This document shows, in pieces, positions 38,183 through 47,061 of a stretch of 64,000 nucleotides of DNA (its first letter is position 1; each line of letters begins with the position of its first letter). Source of the stretch: an uncultured Shewanella sp. (GTDB lineage: Bacteria > Pseudomonadota > Gammaproteobacteria > Enterobacterales > Shewanellaceae); assembly GCF_947491715.1 (NCBI RefSeq), contig NZ_CANLKR010000001.1, positions 310,001 through 374,000 of the forward strand, in the 5' to 3' direction. Below the pieces are notes generated by a model. It searched no databases. It was given only the letters and a program-made list of their open reading frames with translations, and was not told the origin of the DNA. A program made the position numbers and the translations under genes.

Positions 38183-39067
38183 ATGAACGCTATTTCTGTA
38201 CCCAAATTATCCTTAGTTGTCCCTTTATTTTTTCTGCCCGATGTACAAGCTAATCCCCCTGAGGATTTTTCACCTTTTACCTTTAGTGCCGCTAGGGTTG
38301 TCGTAGGTAATGCGGATGTGGGCAGTAATGGCAATGAGCTACAGCGGGATCAATGGATCACTAATTTTAAGGCTAAATTCCCTTTATCGAAAAAATGGAT
38401 CATAGGGGCGGATTTTGGATATGATTACTTAGACTATGATTGGCAGAGTCCTTCAGGGCAAGCGACAGATTATGCTTGGGATCATATTAATCGATTTAGA
38501 GCTGGAGTCTCTGTCGTTTATCGCCCTGACAAACATTGGGTGTTTATGTTATCCCCGCGTCTTCAATATGCTTATGCAGAAACGGCTTCAGCCAGTGATG
38601 CGCGAAGTTATGGCGTGGTTGTGTCGGCCATGCACCGTTTTTCATCTGGACACTTATTTGGTTTAGGTGTGGCTTATCTTAATGATATTGATGAAGTGAG
38701 AACCGTGCCTTATTTGGCTTTTCGTTGGCAAATTAATGATGCTTGGTATTTATCAAATCCTTTCTCTGTTGGTTTTAGTGGACCCGGAGGGGCGGAGTTA
38801 AGTTATTTAGCCATGCCTGATTGGGAGTTTGGTTTAGGAGTCTCCAAGCGTACTAATCGTTTTTTGATTGGGGATAATGAAAATACGGCTGAAATCGATG
38901 AGTGGGTCAGCCATTTACGGGTGAGTTGGAAATGGACGCCAAAGATCGTTATATCAGCTTTTGCGGGGTATTTTTTCAGTGGTGAGCTTGAGCTCAATCC
39001 TGAAGGCACGGATGAAACGATTGATAATCAAGGTGGGGCAGCATTAGAAGCTCGATTTAGCTTTTAA
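38183..39067 (+). CDS. predicted outer-membrane beta-barrel protein (DUF6268-like)
   Basis: A 294-residue exported protein with signal peptide (MNAISVPKLSLVVPLFFLP, cleavage after VQA) and then amphipathic strands rich in Trp, Tyr and Gly, ending in the aromatic residue of LEARFSF, the usual outer-membrane insertion signal. The alternating pattern (KHWVFMLSPRLQYAY, LFGLGVAYLND, WYLSNPFSVGFSGPGG) suits a porin-like barrel resembling DUF6268. ATG 38183 follows AGGGAG. The role is unknown; nearby genes give no hint. Confidence 0.65.
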   Translation: MNAISVPKLSLVVPLFFLPDVQANPPEDFSPFTFSAARVVVGNADVGSNGNELQRDQWITNFKAKFPLSKKWIIGADFGYDYLDYDWQSPSGQATDYAWDHINRFRAGVSVVYRPDKHWVFMLSPRLQYAYAETASASDARSYGVVVSAMHRFSSGHLFGLGVAYLNDIDEVRTVPYLAFRWQINDAWYLSNPFSVGFSGPGGAELSYLAMPDWEFGLGVSKRTNRFLIGDNENTAEIDEWVSHLRVSWKWTPKIVISAFAGYFFSGELELNPEGTDETIDNQGGAALEARFSF

Positions 39068-39112
39068 TGGATTAAGCTGATTATCTTTGTTAGTATATTA
39101 AGCTGTATGCTA

Positions 39113-39166
39113 ATTCAGTCCTTTAATTTCAGTCCTTTAATTTCAGTCCGTTAATTCAGTACTTAT
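39113..39166. repeat. 14-bp tandem repeat
   Basis: About 3.8 units of TTTCAGTCCTTTAA (39113-39126, 39127-39140, 39141-39154 and a partial copy), between the barrel protein and the terminator. It looks like simple slippage with no evident role. Confidence 0.8.
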
Positions 39167-39176
39167 AAAAAATAAG

Positions 39177-39199
39177 AAGGCATGACATGCATGCCTTTT
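39177..39199. terminator. bidirectional terminator
   Basis: Perfect 8-bp stem AAGGCATG / CATGCCTT; T-rich on both sides (TTTTC on the plus strand, CTTATTTTTTA on the minus strand), between two convergent genes. Confidence 0.8.
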
Positions 39200-39217
39200 C
39201 ATTAAATTGAATCTACA

Positions 39218-39775
39218 TTATTTATCCAGTAAATCACTTTTTAAACTGGATTGAACAGGATCGTCACCGAGCCAAATGTTCAGTAAGGCCTTTCTAAAAT
39301 CATCGTTTTTAATGGTGACTTTTTTTGTACCATTTTTAGAAGCAATGACACCAGAAGTTGGACTCGTATCAAACGTGAATTGATCACCTTCTGCGATTTT
39401 ACCTGAAAAAACGGCAGTAAATTGTGCTATTTCGGCGTTAATGGGGGCAGTATTTCCATTTGTAGCAGTATCAAAGCCTTCTTTTACGGCTTTTTGCATT
39501 TTCTCTGCGGTGATCATGCTGGAAATAATGTTTAGTTTTAACACCGCTCGAGGTGCATTGATAACATCTGCAGCGTTATGAGATTTACTCGGTAAATACA
39601 GGCTAGCGACATAAAGATCAAAAAACATTTTACTTCGCTCACCCGCACCATTGAGAACCAAAGTTTGATTATCTATGGTCAGCGTATCAGGTAGGGTGAC
39701 TCCGGCAACGTCTTTTGCTTGTGCATGGGATATCAAAAAAGTACTTAGTAAAAATAGGGTGGACAGTTTTTTCAT
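39218..39775 (-). CDS. chalcone-isomerase-like exported protein
   Basis: A 185-residue exported protein with signal peptide (MKKLSTLFLLSTFLISHAQA). The domain with VAGVTLPDTLTIDNQTLVLNGAGERSKMFFDLYVASLYLP, ending with FRKALLNIWLGDDPVQSSLKSDLL, matches the bacterial chalcone isomerase-like family, in which catalytic residues of plant enzymes are not kept; a lipid or fatty acid binding role has been suggested for the fold. The periplasmic location is inferred. GAGG precedes the ATG at 39775; the in-frame ATG at 39787 lacks such a site. Confidence 0.8.
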   Translation of the reverse strand: MKKLSTLFLLSTFLISHAQAKDVAGVTLPDTLTIDNQTLVLNGAGERSKMFFDLYVASLYLPSKSHNAADVINAPRAVLKLNIISSMITAEKMQKAVKEGFDTATNGNTAPINAEIAQFTAVFSGKIAEGDQFTFDTSPTSGVIASKNGTKKVTIKNDDFRKALLNIWLGDDPVQSSLKSDLLDK

Positions 39776-39804
39776 ATAACGCCTCATAAAAATTAGGTTG
39801 TTCC

Positions 39805-40284
39805 TTAGCCTCTGTGTCCAACTTGATATTGACCATTTTGATGAAACAAAACCGCTTGTTTCTTTTTTGGAGATACCAACAAAGGGCCGTCATCAAAAAA
39901 TAAAAAACATTTCCAATTTCGTACAAACACCTCCCAAGTTGTTTCAATAACTTGGTATTTATCATAACAAAAATAAACTATAGCATTGCTGGGCCAATCG
40001 ATAAAGTGGGCGAGAGTGTCTGGAAGTTGCGGTGCTTCACTGTCCCATGCACTTTGCCAGTGATCCGTTTCTTTCCAAGTATCTTGTTTTGCGGCCCAAT
40101 CGCCTTTAGCAAATTGTTCACTGCGGCTGCTTTTATTGCTGATCCATTTATTCCAGATTAGCATGGCACTTTTTTGATCGAGCGGCCTGATTAGGTTTTT
40201 ATCTTCGTCGCTAACAGGAAGATCCTTATGATTAAAAATCCATTTTCGTGTGTATTGCGCTAAGGGAATATAAGTGTGGGACAA
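39805..40284 (-). CDS. DUF2947 family protein
   Basis: A 159-residue cytoplasmic protein with many Trp residues (WIFNHKDLP, MLIWNKWIS, DHWQSAWDSEAPQLPDTLAHF, TTWEVFVRNWKCFLFFDDGPLLVSPKKK), typical of DUF2947, a family in Vibrio and Shewanella with no known role. It lies 30 bp upstream of the chalcone-isomerase-like gene on the same strand, so they may be co-transcribed. Confidence 0.78.
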   Translation of the reverse strand: MSHTYIPLAQYTRKWIFNHKDLPVSDEDKNLIRPLDQKSAMLIWNKWISNKSSRSEQFAKGDWAAKQDTWKETDHWQSAWDSEAPQLPDTLAHFIDWPSNAIVYFCYDKYQVIETTWEVFVRNWKCFLFFDDGPLLVSPKKKQAVLFHQNGQYQVGHRG

Positions 40285-40365
40285 GCTAGCCTCTCTGTGT
40301 GATGCTCAGCAGAGCAAAAAGTGGTATGGATAACGTTGGCATTATAAAGCTTTCTCTTCGCTTAT

Positions 40366-40632
40366 TATACCCAAACCACTTGAAGATGCAGGATTCAGCT
40401 GGAATTAAAACGCGTTTAGGCAAGGCATTGAGTTGAGGGCTTAGTTATTCTAAGTTGATATTCAATAACGCAGAGTAAAAGTGTTTTAAACCAGCCCGTT
40501 GGGAGCCTGTAAAAAGACTAACTTCTACGTTGCATCACCTCAAAAGGCAATAAGCATTCTTTCAATAATACGCCTTGAATTAAGCCTTCTTACGGGCTCT
40601 GAAAACATGCACTTTCAAGTGGTTTGGGTATA
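40366..40632. repeat. 267-bp foldback element, copy 1 (divergent tips)
   Basis: Terminal inverted repeats: left TATACCCAAACCACTTGAAG, right the complement with two changes at the inner end. Flanking TA on both sides. The outer tip differs from copies 3 and 4 (AAACCAC instead of GTGATAC), but both ends share the change. Internal hairpin arms are also preserved. It lies just downstream of the GntP-type permease gene and carries no ORF of substance. Confidence 0.85.
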
Positions 40633-40659
40633 TACCCACACATGTAAAGTTGGTTTGTT

Positions 40660-41982
40660 TCACATTCCTAAGATAAATAAGAAAATGGCCAGTATGGCGC
40701 CAATAAATGGGATCAGCACGGTTAATGCACCAAGAGGGAGGTAAGCGGTTTTATGGGTTTCACCACAAATGACCCTGATGGTGGTGATCACATAACCATT
40801 ATGCGGCAGTGAGTCGAGCCCACCTGATGTAATGGCGATAACACGATGTAATGCATTTGGATCCACGCCTGCGTCAAGATAATGAGGGGCGATTAATGGC
40901 AGGGCAATGGCTTGTCCACCCGATGCTGATCCCGTTAATGCGACGATGACACTGATGGCGATAGCAGCACTAATGAGGCCATTTCCCGGTAAGGCGGTCA
41001 TGTATATCAGCGTATCATTAAAAGCGGGAGTCAGTTTTGCTACACTGCCAAATCCAACGACGGCACAGGTATTGGCGATGGCAATTAATGCACTATAAGT
41101 GGCAACAGAAAGGGCACTGCCTAACTGGACGAACCGTTTCCAATATAAAATCACTGCGCTGATCAATCCCGTTAATAGGGCAATGATTAATGATGAACGA
41201 CCAAAATGTAAGATTACACTACAATAAAATGAGCTACCAAGCACTAATATCAAGGGGATAAAGCATAAAAAAGGATGGGGGAGCATATTTGATGTTTTAG
41301 GTGTGGGGTCGTTTTCTCTATCATCGAAGTGCTCTCCCTTGGCCACGGCGCGTTTTATCATGACATGAAATAACCACATACCCGTTGAAGCCATAAATAA
41401 GGCGACAACCAGACTGACAGGCCAACCGGCAAATTGATTGGTGCCTAAATATTGCATAGGTTGAAAATTTTGAATTTCCACTGAGCCTGCCGATGTCATC
41501 GTAAAGGTAATAGAGCCAAAAGCGAGGGCTGCAGGAATAAATCGTCTGGGTAAATTGGCATCTTTAAACAAACTGAGCGCCATTGGAAAAACCGAAAAAG
41601 CCACCACAAAAACACTGACACCGCCATAGGTTAACATTGCGCAGGTGAGCACGATGGCAAAAGGCGCATGCTTTGAACCGAAAGTGTGCATAATCCAATG
41701 GGCTAAACTATCGGCTGCGCCACTGATCTCCATAACTTTGCCAAACATTGAACCTAATAAAAAAACAATGAACCAGTTTTGTAAAAAAGAAGCAAATCCT
41801 GTCATATAGCTGACAGTTAAACTGGTGTTATTGTCTGCTAACGGTGGAATGATAGGAATGTGGCTGGTAACGGCCAGTATTAAGGCGCATAGGGGGGCAG
41901 CAATGAGAATATTCATGCCTTTTAGGGTCAATATAATCAGTAATATTAACCCTAACATTAAACCTAGCATGCTGAGTGTCAT
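40660..41982 (-). CDS. GntP-family permease
   Basis: An inner-membrane transporter of 440 residues with 12 or so hydrophobic segments. The pattern MTLSMLGLMLGLILLIILTLKG, LGSMFGKVMEISGAADSLA, LTYGGVSVFVVAFSVFPMA and GSASGGQAIALPLIAPHYLD, and a C-terminal SGGLDSLPHNGYVITTIRVICG, fits GntP, the family of gluconate and hydroxy-acid (for example 3-hydroxybutyrate) proton symporters. The substrate cannot be decided; no catabolic genes are adjacent. AAGGA is six bases before ATG 41982. Downstream lies repeat copy 1. Confidence 0.82.
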   Translation of the reverse strand: MTLSMLGLMLGLILLIILTLKGMNILIAAPLCALILAVTSHIPIIPPLADNNTSLTVSYMTGFASFLQNWFIVFLLGSMFGKVMEISGAADSLAHWIMHTFGSKHAPFAIVLTCAMLTYGGVSVFVVAFSVFPMALSLFKDANLPRRFIPAALAFGSITFTMTSAGSVEIQNFQPMQYLGTNQFAGWPVSLVVALFMASTGMWLFHVMIKRAVAKGEHFDDRENDPTPKTSNMLPHPFLCFIPLILVLGSSFYCSVILHFGRSSLIIALLTGLISAVILYWKRFVQLGSALSVATYSALIAIANTCAVVGFGSVAKLTPAFNDTLIYMTALPGNGLISAAIAISVIVALTGSASGGQAIALPLIAPHYLDAGVDPNALHRVIAITSGGLDSLPHNGYVITTIRVICGETHKTAYLPLGALTVLIPFIGAILAIFLFILGM

Positions 41983-42025
41983 TAGTGTCCTTTTTAATGC
42001 ATTGAGTTGTTAACATAAAAGGTTA

Positions 42026-42055
42026 TATACCCGTATTTTGAAGTTACACGGGTAT
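42026..42055. repeat. collapsed remnant of the foldback element
   Basis: TATACCCGTATTTTGAAG followed after a few bases by ACACGGGTAT gives the outer ends of the 267-bp element joined directly (arms 42026-42034 and 42048-42055). It sits between the permease start and the next gene. It is either an internal deletion product or a chance palindrome. Confidence 0.5.
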
Positions 42056-42075
42056 CCACTCTATGTGCAAGTTTT

Positions 42076-43143
42076 TTAGACAATAAATTGATGAGTGGGA
42101 TGGGGATCTTCTTTCGTCTTAGCAAGTTGCTGATATTCTAAAGCGCTTTTGAGTGCACATTCGCCCAATAATTGGGTGAGTGCTGGGTCTTGCCAGTCCA
42201 TATTCGGTTGGTTGGTTTGTAGGCGATCATATTGGCTAAAAAAAGCAAAATGAAGATGAGTATATAAGGCTAATGTGCGCTTATAGAGGTACAGCTCTGG
42301 AGTGGCTTTAAAATTATTGACTTGGGGGATAAGTAGCTTGACCATTAAAAAAGGAAAGTGACCTAAATGAGAGACAAAGGCCATATTCCATAAACTGTAA
42401 AGATCAGCCCAAGATTTTGCGTGAGGGGGAGTCAGTAAAATACCTTTTTTATCTTCACTAAAGCATGCTGGTTTTACATCAGGTAAATGAAAAGCGAGTA
42501 TTGTTCCTGCTTTTGCATTATCGAATCGATGCTCGCTGAGATCTTCTGCAACGGCTTCAAAGATATTCATGGGTAAATCTAAACAGGCATAGTGTTGAGC
42601 GATGGTTTCGGTTTGGTGAAAGTGAATGTAATCTTTCATGGGTTTTTCTATCGACGCTAATTTCATGCTTTCAAATGTTGAGAGTTGAGATTCAATGCCG
42701 AGCTGTTCGCGTAATGGAACCCAAATTTTCATCAAAGTATCAATTAAAGACCAGTGCTGGTACATGGCTTGAGTCAGGCGCTCTTGGACTAAGGCATAAC
42801 CAATTATGGCTGGCAGGATATGATGGGCATTTTTAGCCGATTTCTCTTTTAACTGGGGAAAATTCTGTAATTTAGCTTGTTCAAAAAAATGCAGTAAATA
42901 GGGATTGTCTAAAATGGCATGATGCATTTTATCCAGTAAATCACATGCATGTTGTGGGGTGATGTTTGAAGGAAGCAACTGTTGTGATAATTCGGCTAGC
43001 TCTGGGGAAGCCCAATGTAATTCATCATCAATTAAACGCAATATTTGATAATGATTAAGCATAATATGATGTAAGTCTGTATCGTCTAACTGAGCTGCAG
43101 TGGTTTTAAGTACATTGACGAGATGATTAATTAATTGACTCAT
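42076..43143 (-). CDS. conserved hypothetical cytoplasmic protein
   Basis: A 355-residue, mostly helical protein I do not recognise. It has no signal peptide or membrane segment, and is rich in Leu, His and Gln (for example LDDTDLHHIMLNHYQILRL). The C-terminal half contains many aromatic residues (YSLWNMAFVSHLGHFPFLMVKLLIP). I chose the ATG at 43143 because GGAG lies nine bases upstream, rather than 43176. It is monocistronic, with the GntP-like gene downstream on the same strand but about 90 bp away. Confidence 0.55.
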   Translation of the reverse strand: MSQLINHLVNVLKTTAAQLDDTDLHHIMLNHYQILRLIDDELHWASPELAELSQQLLPSNITPQHACDLLDKMHHAILDNPYLLHFFEQAKLQNFPQLKEKSAKNAHHILPAIIGYALVQERLTQAMYQHWSLIDTLMKIWVPLREQLGIESQLSTFESMKLASIEKPMKDYIHFHQTETIAQHYACLDLPMNIFEAVAEDLSEHRFDNAKAGTILAFHLPDVKPACFSEDKKGILLTPPHAKSWADLYSLWNMAFVSHLGHFPFLMVKLLIPQVNNFKATPELYLYKRTLALYTHLHFAFFSQYDRLQTNQPNMDWQDPALTQLLGECALKSALEYQQLAKTKEDPHPTHQFIV

Positions 43144-43462
43144 TACATTCACTCTCCATGTTTGAGGACCAATCATGTATTTAGTGTTGCAGTCTTTCTC
43201 TGTCTTGGTCCAAGTTTCGCTAGCCTAATATGCAATAGGGGGTCGAAGTATTGCGATAACCTTGAGTTTATCCGGTCACTTTTTTTTAGACAACCAAAAT
43301 GTGTGTTTTTTAACCGTTTATGGGATTACTCTCACAGCTTGGGAAAAACTGTGAGTCATGTAAATTTTCAATCCAAACTAACACATCAGGTGTTCACCTG
43401 ATGCTTATACAAAAGTATAGGGAGTAGATTGTTACCTGTTTTTAATAATTAGGTGTAGAGAG

Positions 43463-43825
43463 ATGAAAAAATTAATAACTGCAAGTATCTTAGCTGCTGC
43501 GTCCATTGTGTCGTCATCTGCTTTTGCATTAACAAGTGATCAATTGAACTTAATATCACAAGAGCGAGCTGATTACCTTGCTTTAAATGGAGTGCCAGTG
43601 TCTTGGCAACAGGCTTGTAACAACATCGTTAATGCAGCACCTGATGCACCTGATACGTTTAAAAGCTCTTTTGTAAAGACTTATAAACTTGAAACGTGCC
43701 CAGAAACAGATTTTTCTGCATTCTTTGCTTGTAAAGATCGAAATACAGCGAATATAAATACTCAAAGTGTTCTGGTAATTAAAGACAGTATTACCGCAGA
43801 AGATTGCAGTTCTTTACCTTTGTAA
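43463..43825 (+). CDS. small secreted protein of unknown function
   Basis: A 120-residue exported protein. The signal peptide MKKLITASILAAASIVSSSAFA is clear and the mature protein has four cysteines (QACNN, ETCPET, FACKD, AEDCS), suggesting two disulfides and a periplasmic or extracellular site. AGAGAG precedes the ATG and a terminator follows directly, so it is a single-gene unit. No family recognised. Confidence 0.7.
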   Translation: MKKLITASILAAASIVSSSAFALTSDQLNLISQERADYLALNGVPVSWQQACNNIVNAAPDAPDTFKSSFVKTYKLETCPETDFSAFFACKDRNTANINTQSVLVIKDSITAEDCSSLPL

Positions 43826-43835
43826 TGATGAATTT

Positions 43836-43864
43836 AAAAACGGCAAGTTCTTTGCCGTTTTTTT
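43836..43864 (+). terminator. rho-independent terminator
   Basis: Stem AAAACGGCAA / TTGCCGTTTT around GTTCT with a T-run, directly after the secreted protein gene. Confidence 0.92.
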
Positions 43865-44057
43865 AATAATTTATGTTGCTTTATTAACTTCATATTGATG
43901 AAAAACATTTTCAATTATAAGTTGTGAGTCTCTCCTTTAGGTAAAACTGGTGCTACATAGTTAATTATCTTAATTATTACGTTTCTAAAAGTTGTCGTTG
44001 GCTATATTCGTCTATGCTTGAGTTATCTTTACTGGCGAGGAGATATGGAGAGTCATA

Positions 44058-44567
44058 ATGAAAAGTAGCTTATCTATTTTATTTTTAACATTATTAATGG
44101 CCGCATTTCCCATTATGGGGTGTTTAAATAGCAGTGCTTCGGTGCCGGATACCTCGTTTCGTTTAATGTTAAGTGCAGATACGACAATAGAGCAACCCAG
44201 CTATTTTTATTGTCTAGTTACTACCCAACCTAGTTTTGAAAATGGCGGGCATCCAACACTGCCTCAATGGACACCGCCAATATTATTTACGCCTGTATCA
44301 CTGATGAATTACGCGCAAAATGTACAAGGCTTCACTGGATTAGGGAAGTTAGATACCACGGCAGACTATATTAATAACCATTATTTTAAATCTTATCATG
44401 ATCCTGATTTTGACGAGTATGCGCAATACAGTATTTCAGCAGGCTTTATTGATGCTTTTGTTCTTTGGCCGGGATATGCCATAGAGTGTGAGGTGTTTAA
44501 TGCTACTGATATTAACAGCCAAGGTGAATTTGATAATCGAGTATTAGCAGGAAGCGATTATAATTAA
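44058..44567 (+). CDS. putative lipoprotein of unknown function
   Basis: A 169-residue exported protein with signal sequence MKSSLSILFLTLLMAAFPIMG and a possible lipobox PIMGC (Cys about 22), after which the mature part starts LNSSAS. It has further cysteines in YFYCLVT and AIECEVF. No domain was recognised. A clear GGAG-type site lies before the ATG. Confidence 0.6.
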   Translation: MKSSLSILFLTLLMAAFPIMGCLNSSASVPDTSFRLMLSADTTIEQPSYFYCLVTTQPSFENGGHPTLPQWTPPILFTPVSLMNYAQNVQGFTGLGKLDTTADYINNHYFKSYHDPDFDEYAQYSISAGFIDAFVLWPGYAIECEVFNATDINSQGEFDNRVLAGSDYN

Positions 44568-44720
44568 CCTGTATGAGGGGTAAATAATGCCCTTTGACAT
44601 GACTATTTGGCTTTCTTAAGCGTGATAATGAATATTAATATACGTCAATACAATTTAAGTGATAGTTGACATCCTTTATTCAGCATTAGGGTGGTTGGAT
44701 AATAACAATATAAATGGATT

Positions 44721-45354
44721 TTAAATCAGTGAGTGTATTTTTTCTTCTAGATTTTTTTTAAATTGGTATATGTGGATCGCATCAAGAAAACAATGACTCA
44801 CTTCGGTGTGCAATGATGTGATTAGCTGTTTACCTTGCTGTTGATATTGGCCCCAAGCAATGAAAGGGATCCCTGGATCTTCGCTATTTTGTTGTACTGG
44901 TTTGACTTGAATATGGGTAAAATTCCCCCAAGGGTAGCAAGTGATATTTAAAATATCATGACGATGGATGAACTCCTCAATTGGAAGGTAGTCATCTTGA
45001 GCTCGAGCTTGCTGTTGAGTTTGTTGGGCAAACGTTTGAATATTATTATTCATCGTAGCCATAACAAGTTTAAACAGCTCATCTTCGGCATTGAGAACAG
45101 TAAAAAGCGGGGTGTTCTATTGGTATGCCATTTTCAATACGCTGTTTAAAGCCTGAAATGTCATTTGCTGTTTGAGTAACGAGGAAAATGAGGCTGTAAT
45201 AGAAAGACAGTGAATGTTGTCGGCAGAATGAAACTAATGGTGTGACATCTAAGGGTTGAGTGAGACTAAGGCGAACAGAGCCTTGGCTACTCTTAAAAAA
45301 TGCAAAGTGTGAGCGTCGAGTCCAAGCATTGATATTGATTTTCTTGTATGCCAT
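44721..45354 (-). pseudogene. chloramphenicol-acetyltransferase-like gene with a frameshift
   Basis: Two overlapping reading frames (45354-45079 and 45062-44721, minus strand) together make a CAT-family enzyme of about 211 residues. The first part has WTRRSHFAFFKSSQGSVRLSL and FYYSLIFLVTQTANDISGFKQRIENG; the second has VMATMNNNIQTF and the acetyl-transfer motif SHCFLDAIH, in which His and Asp correspond to the HHxxxDG active-site motif but Gly is Ala. The break is one extra T in a run of five (plus strand AAAAA, 45102-45106); with four, the frame FTVLNAEDELFKLVMATM becomes continuous. Either the gene is inactive, expression needs frameshifting, or the base is a sequencing error. Confidence 0.82.
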
Positions 45355-45418
45355 AAAGGCCTTTCTATCTCATTTATGCCTATGAGAAATTATAGAAGAT
45401 TTTTATTGCAGTAGCTGA

Positions 45419-45936
45419 CTAGGTTGCTAGTTCACACTTAATATTGGCAATAATTTTATCTAATTGATAATTTCTTCTGACGTTAAAACGGATAAGAGGC
45501 AAACCTGCAGAGGCACATGCATTGTTGACCAATTTGTCTCGCGCTTGTACTTTTTTTGCTGATGGCTTTTATCATCTAGCTCAATGACTGCAATCACTTT
45601 TAATGTCTGTTTATCGCATAATACAAAGTCAAAGTGTTTTGCTGAGATTTTATTAAACGCTATTTGCCATTGTTGTCGATTTACATTGCCTTGTGGGGTT
45701 AACACATCAGCAATACGGACTTTGCCAAATAGCTGATATTGCTTATCGAAAGAGGGAGATTGAATAGCGATGAGGAGAATTTTGAAAAAGGTACTTTCTG
45801 CAGGAGAGAAAAGTGCGTGACGCTGCTTATATTGAAGGGAAGGTGAAGACGATAATTTAATGATTAACGCAATAAGGCTGATTAATAAGATAGCGCTGAG
45901 AAAAATAAAGATGGAGTGATTGATTAACACTGGCAT
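45419..45936 (-). pseudogene. DUF2726 family protein with a frameshift near the C-terminus
   Basis: An N-terminal membrane helix (about 5-28) precedes a DUF2726 domain: FSPAESTFFKILLIA, YQLFGKVRIADVL, ISAKHFDFVLCDKQTLKVIAVIELDDKSHQ. This is a nuclease-like fold with an acidic/Lys core found beside other nucleases. The frame then shifts in a run of seven T on the plus strand (45551-45557); as read it ends at 45460 with an unrelated tail. Adding one base restores VQARDKLVNNACASAGLPLIRF and continues to a stop at 45419. As for the CAT-like gene, the cause may be mutation or a base-call error in a homopolymer. Confidence 0.8.
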
Positions 45937-46080
45937 AAACTATCCTTTATTTGACGAGGAAAGCGATGTTGATATTTTAGATGCATGGCTAAATGAAATG
46001 AATGTTGTCATAGGGTTAACAGAGAAGATAACCTTGATGAGGGTTATCTTCTATCCACTTATTGATATTTAATGGGATCG

Positions 46081-46479
46081 TTATTTAATAAAATAGCCCA
46101 CCGTGAGCCATTGACCACTTTTTTTACTTAAGGTGAGTATTTCAGTGGATGAAATTTTATTTTGAAATTGGGTTTGATATTGTAAAACGACATATTCTCC
46201 GTCAGGAGCACCAGGAAGCGATGAATAATTTCCTGAGCTGAACTCTGAGCGTGAAATGACTTGACCCAGTGGCGCACGAATACCTTGTAGTGTTTCTACC
46301 CAACGTTGTTGCGAGAGTTGAGTTTGAAACAGAGGATCGGCTTGTTGCCAACTTTGAGCATAGGCGCCAGTGTCAATAATAGAGAGCCATTGCTTGGCAA
46401 GTTCCAGTTCGATAGATTGTTGAGACCAAGCTAAAGGTGAGAATAATACGAGTAGAGCGGCCATTAACCTTTTTGTCAT
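46081..46479 (-). CDS. DUF4019 family exported protein
   Basis: A 132-residue protein with signal peptide (MTKRLMAALLVLFSPLAWSQ). The mature part, AKQWLSIIDTGAYAQSWQQADPLFQ then RWVETLQGIRAPLGQV and VVLQYQTQFQNK, is typical of DUF4019, small periplasmic proteins of unknown role. AGGAG is seven bases before the ATG. It is monocistronic. Confidence 0.8.
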   Translation of the reverse strand: MTKRLMAALLVLFSPLAWSQQSIELELAKQWLSIIDTGAYAQSWQQADPLFQTQLSQQRWVETLQGIRAPLGQVISRSEFSSGNYSSLPGAPDGEYVVLQYQTQFQNKISSTEILTLSKKSGQWLTVGYFIK

Positions 46480-46600
46480 AGTAAACTCCTTTTTGAATAC
46501 ACCTAACCTTAATTTATTGAGTATCGGATGTAGCTATTCACATAAATTCCTTTTTACTCCCTTAAACTACCAAGTTAGAAAAGTCTTAGCAAGTGGGTTT

Positions 46601-46930
46601 TATACCCGTGATATTTAAATGTGCAAGATTCAGCTGGAATTAAAAGCCCTTTAGACAAGGTCATTAATTGCTCCTGCATAAATGACATTTCCATCACCCA
46701 TGATGGTCAGCTTGAATAGCATGCCTAGTGATTCTAAGCCGATGTAAAGTCAACGCAGTATAAAAGGCCTTGCTTTTACATATAAAGAGGCCAGCCCTTT
46801 GGGAGTCTGTAAAATCACCTACTTCCGCGTTGCATCACCTTAAAAGGCAATAAGCATTCTTGCAATAATACGCCTTGAATTAGGCACTTTTACAGGCTCT
46901 GAAAACAGGCATCTTCAAGTATCACGGGTA
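46601..46930. repeat. foldback element, copy 2 (330 bp, enlarged)
   Basis: Left end TATACCCGTGATA, right end TATCACGGGTA; the inner part (for example the stretch GCATGCCTAGTGATTCTAAG and the block around AAAAGGCAATAAGCATTC) matches the other copies. It is about 63 bp longer because of extra segments after the left arm (near 46665-46720) and in the middle hairpin. The right flank lacks the TA seen at other copies. Confidence 0.85.
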
Positions 46931-47061
46931 CATTCTATGTTTGACTGACTTTTTAGTGCATCATGTCAGCGTATTCTTTTTCATGTCAATGTACTTTTAA
47001 AGCGGGGCAAACGGATGGCATGAGAATAAATGATCAAAAATAATGAGAAAAGGATATTGCC

